Shown here piece after piece: positions 56,550 to 64,000 of a stretch of 64,000 bases of DNA; the stretch's first letter is position 1, and each line of letters begins with the position of its first letter. A program made the position numbers and the translations under genes. The notes beneath the pieces were generated by a model. It saw nothing but the letters and a program-made list of their open reading frames with translations, did no database searches and was not told the DNA's origin. Origin of the DNA: Dactylis glomerata (taxonomy: Eukaryota; Streptophyta; Magnoliopsida; Poales; Poaceae); the NCBI GenBank assembly GCA_007115705.1, contig QXEO01000532.1, positions 448,840 through 512,839 of the forward strand, given 5' to 3'.

Positions 56550-56830
56550 GGGCTCCTCTGATTTACAGAATTTTTGAATGATTTATATAGGATTGAGATC
56601 CTATGGATTTTTTCTACGAAAGCCGTTTGATTCATAGGATTCTATCCTATGAGAAATAATTCTATAGGAATCTTGTAGTGCAAATTTCATAGAAAAATAA
56701 AATGAGGTTGGACCTCATGAAAAAATTCCTTCACCCATTCCTCTAATCATAGAATTCAAGTGGATATGACATTCCAATCCTACAAATTTCCTATTCCTAT
56801 ATTTTTCCTATCCTATAAATCAAAGGAGCC
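56550..56830. mobile_element. Tourist/Harbinger-like MITE (about 281 bp)
   Basis: Inverted ends GGGCTCCTCTGATTTA and TAAATCAAAGGAGCC, with symmetric interior blocks (GGATTCTATCCTATGAG, TTTCCTATCCTATAAATC). TTA precedes the left end but the right flank (AAT) does not match, so the target duplication is not confirmed. Confidence 0.75.
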
Positions 56831-56867
56831 AATGTTATGTTACCAAACCTCATTTCGACGCCTTTAA

Positions 56868-57185
56868 GGGCATGCACAGTGGTTGATAAGGTTGTCTTAT
56901 CTTGGATATTGCATGCGATTAGAGAAAGCAACAAAATATTATACAACGGATAATCTCTTAGTGTTATCTTGAACAATTATGGATTGCATGCTCCTCTTAT
57001 AAGCATGATAAAAATGAACTATAAAACATGTTTCTAGGATAAAACATCTTGTACAATGGAGAAAAATGTCTTATCTTCCTTGCTAAGAGATCCCTTAGTT
57101 AAGATAAAATATTTTTTTTTCTCTCTCCTTCAACTCAGCAATTATCCTACATGACATCGCAAAGATAAGACCACTATACATGCCC
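56868..57185. mobile_element. MITE with GGGCATGCACAGTGG ends (318 bp)
   Basis: Inverted ends GGGCATGCACAGTGG and CCACTATACATGCCC, flanked by TAA (56865-56867 and 57186-57188). A 3-bp TAA duplication fits the PIF/Harbinger superfamily. The interior is AT-rich with repeated CTTATC blocks. Confidence 0.78.
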
Positions 57186-57188
57186 TAA

Positions 57189-58149
57189 GATGTCTGCTAT
57201 TTTTAATTGGAAGTGTTTGCCACATCTCTATTATACTTAAATAAACTGGATGAGTCTTACCATGTTAGTTATGTGGAAGGCTCTTGGATTTCCTTGATTT
57301 GGGGTCAAAAAAAGGGCAAGAAGCCCGGGAAAGGGGGAGAGTGCAAACCGCAACCTCAGTTTTAACAGGGATTACAGAGAGCACCTACAGCCTAAATAAC
57401 TTGCGGCTTTACACTTTGATAGTAAACTCTACAAACAAACATATTTGATAGATGCCTAGGTTCCTACTTAAAGGAACACTTTGATTCTTACAACGTAAGG
57501 AAATACAAGAACCACAGTGTGCATGATCTCTCAATCCTACAAGGGGCTTAAAATCTCAAATCCAATCTTAACTCTCTCTGTTGCCTTCATTCATGGCAGC
57601 AAATTCCTTGAAATAATAATACAAAAGTGTGAAAACATTACCTAGTAGCTACTAATTTTCATAAAGATTAGGGGGTCACTCGAGTAAGAGAAGGAGATGT
57701 ATACGTTTGGTGCGAGCTATTGTGACTCGCCTTATCTGAGTTGATGCTTACGTGGTGTACCATTATGCACATCATTGGAATGATGTCCTTGCTCTTAACC
57801 TATCCATCTCCAGATGGTTTGACACTTCCATTCAAATATGAAAATGCTACCTTTTCAAAATAATTGGCGCAACTTAGAAGTACGGCCGTGCCAATTAATT
57901 TGGGCTAGAGAGAGTAGTATCACTTTTATCTGAACACATTATAGCGTTCTTGAAGAAACATTATTATGCGCTACCATGGAGTAATCACACCACTTCAGAC
58001 GTAGAAGTAGGAGGACACATGCAGGTACGTTTTGGCTCATGGATTCCATGGTCCTGGAATTTTGAAAAAAAAATGAAAATAATATTCAGATATCCAAGGC
58101 ACCCATCCTTCAAGCCATCTCTGAATTCGTGCTATTGTAGACCTGTGTG
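57189..58149. other. Unassigned AT-rich spacer
   Basis: No gene, terminal repeat or domain is recognised. A purine-rich AAAAAAAGGGCAAGAAGCCCGGG stretch occurs at 57306-57328. Part could be 5' LINE sequence too decayed to recognise. Confidence 0.35.
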
Positions 58150-58790
58150 CAAGATCAGTCTCCCCTAAACTCTGACGAAGACAGTTTTATATGGCAATTG
58201 ACAGCAGACGGCGAGTATTCACCTGCATCGGCTTACAAGGCGTTTTTCAATGGCACTATTGAAGCCGACTACGCTCAGGCCCTCTAGAAGAACTGGGCCC
58301 GTTGAAGGAAAAAATCTTCTGTTGGCTGGCCATAAAAAATCGCTATTGGACCGCGGTTTACTGAAGAGAGGTCTCGACGCCCCGGACAATTGCGTTCTCT
58401 GTGACCAAGAACCCGAGGACATCAACCATCTCCTGCCAAGATGTGTCTTCCCCCGTGAATTCTGGCATCGCTTCAGTTCAGCTCGGGGAACCGCAGATGT
58501 GACTCCTATGCGGTTTGGAAGCGTTCGGCAATGGTGGTGCTTAATCACATCGAGCATGCCGATGAACAAAAGAAAGGAGAAGACAGTCATGGCGATTGCA
58601 GGGACGAGAAGACTGGTTAGAAAGAAACTTTCGCTGAGTTAGATCTTTGGGCTCAAGTGCGGCAACCAGCGGGTAGGACAGAGGAGTAGTTCCCAACATT
58701 AGGCGTGCGTCAGTGTGCATGCGTTGACAGGTGGAGTTGTAACCTGTAAACCCCTTCTGAATCTTAATGAAACAAGAAATGCACATGAAA
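58150..58790 (+). pseudogene. LINE retrotransposon 3' remnant with zf-RVT finger
   Basis: Plus-strand coding remnant: DSFIWQLTADGEYSPASAYK then KEKIFCWLAIKNRYWT in one frame, and after a frameshift near 58345 CVLCDQEPEDINHLL with the later Cys and FPREFWHRF in another. The CxxC...HxxxxxC arrangement is the zinc-binding domain at the C-terminus of plant LINE reverse transcriptases. One internal stop (about 58286) and the frameshift make it non-functional. The reverse transcriptase core and endonuclease are absent. The 3' end near 58790 (CTTAATGAAACAAG) may be the LINE tail. Confidence 0.72.
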
Positions 58791-60090
58791 AATAAACAGA
58801 TTAGTAGAAGGAAAATTAAGCAAATAAACAGAGAAGGGGAACCGCAAGCACATCTCTTACGACTCGGACGTACTGACAGTACTTCTATAGCTCTATAATC
58901 AGTAATATGAGGCCAATGACAGTATAGTAAACGCAGTTTCCTCAGAACGTGGCCATTACTTGTCAGATCATTTTACCATGCGCAACCAAACTCCAATCAA
59001 AGATGAGGAGACATCAATGGAGAGAAGGATAGTACTGGGAAACACAGGCCAAATCCACAAGCAGAGCTCGACCCACGCCACAGCCACCGGCCAAAGGGGC
59101 TCGGCCAAGGAGAGCTCGTGGCAGGGGAGATCTTGTGAGGGGAAGAGTTAGAGGTAGGCGGCGGTCGTGCACCCAGCCGGCAAATCAGACGGCCGGGTCG
59201 AGGGGCGCCTTCCAGGCCGGGGGCTATGGCGAGGGAGCTGGGGCAGAGGGCCAGGAAGACGATAAGAAAAACTCCCTTCAGCAAAGGAACGGAACGAAGA
59301 ACCACCGGCGGAGTAAGTAACCAGCAGAACATCACAAACGGAAGAGCTAAATCCCAAATCAACCACAAGCTGCAGAAGCACAAAAGAAATTAAAAGAAGA
59401 AGACACCTTCATCTTCCTCAGCAGCAGCGCATCCGTGCGCCGCGGTGCCAATTGAACATGGCCGCGCTGAGACAGAGCTGCGCCGGCGTCTGATGGAGAG
59501 AAGGCTAGCCTGTCGTATGGCCTACCTCGACGGCGGCGCGGTCGCACGGAGACGGAGTGGCGGCAGCAACCGGAAGAGCGAAGAGCGGCCTGCCGTAGGG
59601 CCTTCCTCCGCGGCGGCGTGGTCGGACGGAGGCGGAGCAGCACCGGCGCGCGCCGTGAGGCGTCGGCGGCGTACCGTATAGCATCGGCGACGGCACCTGT
59701 GCGCCGGTCAGCTAGCCGCAGCACCTTGTGCAGAAGAGAGAGAGGTTGGGGGCAAACCGACTGATTCTATCGTTCCGTGTTGCGATTCGTGACCGCTTTG
59801 TCTGCTGCCGCTTTGACTGAACGATGGCAGGAAGACACGTCAGTCAAGAAGGAGACGTGGCAACTCGAGAGCGTAGCTAACACATCGGTCATGGGCCGCG
59901 CTGTTGGGCCGACGGACGTGAAGCATCGAGGCCACCATCCGAACCGCACCACGCAGAAAAAGACTGCCAAACAAATGCAGTAATGGGATTACGGAATGAA
60001 ATGGTGGAAAGCATACCGTGTCAGCTCGCTAATGGTAGAAAGTTGTCCATCAACAGTAACACAATCGTTCACAGGCCAGTAAAGTCGATC
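58791..60090. other. GC-rich stretch with no assignable gene
   Basis: 59000-59720 is GC-rich, with open frames on both strands. The minus strand has an Arg/Ala/Pro-rich frame from 59724 and splice-like CTTCTGCAG at about 59375, as in a grass first exon, but no domain is recognised. An imperfect duplication with an 80-bp period covers about 59511-59645. It may be the 5' end of an unknown gene, or a GC-rich repeat. Confidence 0.35.
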
Positions 60091-60099
60091 GCTTTTATA

Positions 60100-61500
60100 T
60101 AAAACTAGGAAATTTGCCGCGGCGGCACGCCGCGCCCGTGGTGTTATTTTTAGTAGTTTATTATTTATTTAGAGTGTTTTTGTTGACACCCCATTGAAAA
60201 ATACTATCAGATAGTTATAGCCAAAATTACCGGGGGAGTGAATTACACGGGTTGAAGTATTTACTTATTTTGGAGTGTTCTTTTTTGAGCCTCTGCGTAC
60301 CTATCTTTTAAAAATTGAAGCTTAAAACAAAAAGTCTTCTCAAAGTTATTGTAGGAGAATCCTGATATTCTTTTGAGTGCGTATTTTGACCAATTTCATA
60401 TCTACCTTTTAACTGATGAAGCCCAAATGAAAATTTTGTGCCCATTATGCCAATCTTATAGTAGAAGTAGTTAGTGTTTAGAATTTGTTTTGTGGTTGTC
60501 GCATATTTACCATTTAAATGGTGAAGGTTAAAAGAAAAGCCATCTCAAAGTAACCGTAGGAAAACTTGTACTAAAGTTACAATTGAATAGTTGTGTGCGA
60601 AATTATGTTAAATACCTACTGCTCTTTTACCGATAGAAAAATAATATTAATAAATTACCATCAAGAAATTGCGCACTATTGAGAACATACTGTTAGATAA
60701 CTATCACTGAAATGACTGTCGGATAATTATTGTAGTTAGATTATTGTTGAGGTTGAAAATTTTGTTGAAGAATTAAGTTAGTATAAAATTATTGGCACTT
60801 ATTTCCGATTGGAGGGAGTACTATATAAGAAGGTAGTTACTGTTGAAAAGTTGTGAGGAAAATTCATGTCAAGCAATTACCGCTCTAAGTTCAAAAAAAT
60901 AATTACCACTCTTGTACCGATGAAAAAATAAGGTTGATAAATTACCGTAAAAAAATTGCACACCGTTTAAAAAAACTATTACATAATTATTGTCAAAATT
61001 ACTGCAGGTGAATTATAGTTGGGATTAAATAATTTTGTCAAAAAAATATTCCTGCAGCACTGAAGAAATACTGCTAAAAAAATTAGATTCAAAGAATTAA
61101 GAGTCATTGAAAAATTACTGCGGTTGAATAGGTATGTGGGAAACTCTTATGAGAGAAGAATTGCAGTTGAAAATAACTATTAGATAGTTACCATTAGAAT
61201 TACTGTCGGAATGAATTACACTTGGGGTTGAAAATTTGAATTTACTGCAAGAATTGATTGTTAAAAATTATTCTTAGGTAGTTATCATCGAAATTGCTAT
61301 TGGATTGAATTAGTATTGAAATTTTAATAAGAAAAATTTACAGCAAAAAATTACAACACAAACAACAACAGTTCACTATTTGTCAGTATTGTTTATCGGG
61401 TGTATTGTATAAAAAAAAAGATAGTGGACAACTTTGCATCGCTTTGACCACATACTTTATGAACTATCTAGATATCCAGATTGCACTTAATTAAATTATA
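60100..61500. other. AT-rich repeat-like stretch
   Basis: It starts near ACTAGGAAATTTGCCGCGGCGGCACGCCGCG, reminiscent of a common grass repeat motif. It continues with many diffuse reiterations of AAAATTACTGT, GTTGAAAATTTTG and ATTACCATCGAAATTACTGTCGG. No coding potential and no clear ends. Confidence 0.4.
60777..60818. mobile_element. Half Stowaway MITE
   Basis: TTAGTATAAAATTATTGGCAC to GATTGGAGGGAG then TA matches one half of the 94-bp Stowaway at 56073 (reverse complement of its left half). The other half is missing. Confidence 0.55.
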
Positions 61501-61504
61501 GATG

Positions 61505-61680
61505 CACTGCGGCGTGAGTACTGTAGACGAGTACTGTAGATGAGTTACTGTTTTACGCACATGTAGATGAGTACTGTTCGTGCACATGCAGATGAGTACT
61601 GTTTTAGCACATGTACTGTTCATGACTGTAGATGCGTACTGCGCATGCACATGACTGTTCATATGAACAGTGTACGCTCA
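61505..61680. repeat. Short reiterated GATGAGTACTGT motif
   Basis: GA(C/T)GAGTACTGT or close variants occur about six times, interleaved with GCACATG and TGTTCATGA. The periods are irregular, so this is a degenerate array rather than a clean tandem repeat. Confidence 0.65.
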
Positions 61681-61691
61681 CTATACCACAG

Positions 61692-62000
61692 CACTACATT
61701 TCCAACAAACAAATTGGTCAGGAAAGCAACTTTCCCCAACCAAAAGTCGGTCGGGAGTAGGTTTTCCCGACCAACCTTGTCTGTCACCGTAAGTCCAGTC
61801 GGCAAAGACCTTTCCCGACCAATATTTCTTTGCCGACCGACCGTCTGTCACCACAACTTAAGTTTTCCCGACCAACATATGTTTCCCGACCAACATTTCC
61901 TTTCCCGACCAACATGTTTCCCAACCAACAGTTTGATGGTGTTCGTTTTGCCGACCAGCAATCTGACATTTTCAATTTTCCCGACCAACTTTTCTTTAGC
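61692..62000 (+). mobile_element. Candidate CACTA transposon terminus with subterminal repeats
   Basis: CACTACATTTCCAACAAACAAATTGG at 61692 has the CACTA start. Within the next 300 bases about ten copies of TTTCCCGACCAAC or close variants occur directly (for example around 61766, 61862, 61885 and 61977), with inverted forms such as TTGGTCAGGAAAG and GTCGGTCGGGA. Dense direct and inverted subterminal repeats are characteristic of CACTA elements. The other end is not in the window, so this is tentative. Confidence 0.45.
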
Positions 62001-64000
62001 ATGGAAAAATCTTTTTCTCAGCATCCAATCTAACAGTTCTAATGCCCAATAAACACTTCATTACCGCACCACAAAGCAAATTCTGATATTTTTAAAATGG
62101 CCTTGCCAAAGATATATCAATCAGTTTACATATTTCACAGCTACAACATGCTTGTCCTTCAGTAATTAATCCTTACATACATATATTTCATATATTCTCA
62201 AATAGTTGCCATCCTAGACACAATACATCAGGTTTACAAAATGGTATCAAAAAGATGAATGCCCAATGAGACCAATTGCTTCATTACAGAGCACACTGAG
62301 TTGATGCAGTTCTCTCCTCTTGCATGTCCTCCCTACAAATGTAAAGAAGTCACAATATTGAGATCAATAGGCTAGAGTAATATGTATTCAAGGGTGTCTA
62401 TACATGCAAACATAAGAATCACAACAACAATTTCAGCCATGTACATAAATACTAATAGTTGCACAACAATGGAAGTCAAAAAATGATGAAAAAATATGAT
62501 CAGAGTATGCAAGACTATCCCAATGTTCCGGTTCCAAGATCATGTGGATAGTGCTCATGCAACGCAAGGCACAAAGGATTTCTAGGCGACAAGATTATGT
62601 CCTTAACGCAGACAAAACTAGTTGTGCCCACCACCAGGTAGTCACTCAGTTGGGTAGATAAAGTATGGTTGCTCTCATATCTGTAGACGCCAGTTTATAA
62701 AGAGAATGGAGAAACCAGATAAAAAGCAGCTACCACTCTACTCCTGAGATGCCAGTTTGTTTGCATGCATGACAAGTATCAGGAGACTGGAAACATGATT
62801 GAGATTGCTATTCACTATTTGCAGGTTGTTTGATAGGCGACAAAACTAATGACGCTCTATGGTTTCTTCACACTCCATGGCTCAATATCTCTCATTTACC
62901 AAAACTCAAGACAGATGCTTATTCAACAACATGTATAGGATGAACTAATTAACGCGAAAGAATACTTGCAAACCGGTTTGCAGAGCAACATGCAACCATA
63001 CAAATGGATAGCTAAATAAATGTCTACAGCACTAAGAACAATTCTGCTTTGTAGCGGTTGTCCTCTATTATGGCCATGAGTCAATGGCCCATCCATGTCT
63101 AAGGAAAAATGATTAGACCACAACAAACATATTATCAGATTTACAAAATTAGAAAGTTTCTTATGCTTATATAGTGTTGCATCATAACTCCTCTAATCAC
63201 TATATTCGTATCATGTTACGTATCTGTTTCCAACAAGCTATGATTTTGCTACAGTTGGACTGATTGAGATGACAAAGACCAGAATTTTGAAGGAGCAAAG
63301 TCTTACTTTAGGGTGCATCATGTCATCACACAAGGATATATAGTGTTTGTTCAAGCCCCACTCGCCAACTTCATCATGCATAGTCAATTGCGCATATCAA
63401 ATACAAAGCGGTAGCATGACAAACTAAAGGGCAGAGTATCCAGACCTGAGTGCATAGACATGAAAGAGATCCATTAGCACAAGTTGAGGTACAGGTTAAA
63501 TTAGCTACTGAGACTGTCTCAGAAACAACCATACATTTCAAATTTCTACGAGAGTTGCAAGATGAAGTAATATATAGTATCCCTAATACATTCGGCAAAG
63601 ACTTAAAGAAAGGGAATGAAGATATTTCATTTTGAATGATAGTCAAAGAATCTCAACACTGAACAGTAGAATAGTCAATCTGAATATTAGAGTAATCCTG
63701 ATTATATTGATACTTTGGTTTTCTACAAATACTTTGACAGACTTTGGAAAAAAGTGGTGGCATTTACTAGTGTCCATTCGTCCCGTTTTTAAAATATCCT
63801 TCAATCTGTACCTTTTCTGACCCAAAATGGGAACTAAACCAAAATATATATCTGAGTATATAATTACTTTTCCTATTTTGCAAATGATGATCTTTAGACT
63901 GTTTTCACAAAAAATCAATCAGTGAAGTCTAGAAAATGTACAGGTAAATACATAAACTAATGGCCTTCTTTGCATGGGTAAGATAGCAGCTCTAACATAG
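62001..64000. other. Unassigned AT-rich DNA to the right edge
   Basis: No gene, LTR or MITE is recognised. A short plus-strand open stretch (63450-63635; VEVQVKLATETVSE, FKFLRELQDEV) looks mildly coding-like but has no recognisable domain. If the CACTA call is right, this would be its interior. Confidence 0.3.

Noticed and set aside
61567..62052. 161-codon plus-strand frame with repeated SRPT/FPDQ peptides
   Set aside because: Its repeats are translations of the TTTCCCGACCAAC DNA motif in shifting frames, which fits subterminal transposon DNA rather than a protein.
63450..63635. 61-codon plus-strand frame as a gene
   Set aside because: Too short, with no domain, no splice context I could support and no neighbouring coding sequence.

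Overview
The window is nuclear DNA from a large-genome grass. A Triticeae species (wheat, barley or a close relative) is most likely. The reasons are the density of nested LTR retrotransposons, a BARE/Angela-type LTR, Sirevirus-type Copia elements, an Athila/Sabrina-like gag, 158-bp Stowaway MITEs with CTCCCTCCG termini, and a GC-rich first exon in the only clear host gene. I see no prokaryotic, organellar or viral-genome features. Species and family names are recognised from memory, not searched. LAYOUT, 0-46 kb: this part is almost wholly transposable elements. A plus-strand Sirevirus-like Copia element (A) enters from the left edge and ends at a 1,271-bp 3' LTR (9009-10279). It abuts the 3' end of a BARE/Angela-like element whose 3' LTR (10523-28663) is split by a 16.2-kb chromovirus-like Gypsy element (C, minus strand, 10547-26781, target duplication GGAAA). 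C is itself split by a 3.5-kb solo LTR (D, 19695-23172, target duplication CAAAG). Then come a decayed Tat-clade Gypsy element (E, about 28664-33600), a gag-protease-only Athila-like block (F, about 33600-37258, minus) and a second, older Sirevirus-like Copia element (B, about 37260-45654, minus, truncated at both ends). LAYOUT, 46-64 kb: a low-copy island begins with a 357-bp tandem duplication, followed by an intact 15-exon gene for plastid dihydrolipoyl dehydrogenase (47757-55330, plus strand, 560 aa). The gene has two 158-bp Stowaway MITEs in opposite orientation in introns 1 and 5 and a possible small solo LTR in intron 5. Downstream are further MITEs, a LINE 3' remnant with a zf-RVT finger, a GC-rich stretch without an assignable gene, an AT-rich repeat-like stretch, and a possible CACTA terminus with subterminal TTTCCCGACCAA repeats. 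HOW IT FITS TOGETHER: the dihydrolipoyl dehydrogenase would supply the E3 subunit of plastid pyruvate dehydrogenase, feeding fatty-acid synthesis. The other coding regions are retroelement gag, protease, integrase, reverse transcriptase and RNase H, plus three kinds of accessory ORF: a spliced ORF 3' of pol in A, a coiled-coil acidic ORF 5' of gag in C, and ORFs antisense to pol in E. The least explained signal is a family of 13-bp quasi-palindromes (CCGGAGACTCCGG) repeated about 25 times in five places in A, with related CCGGATATTCCGG-type repeats in B.
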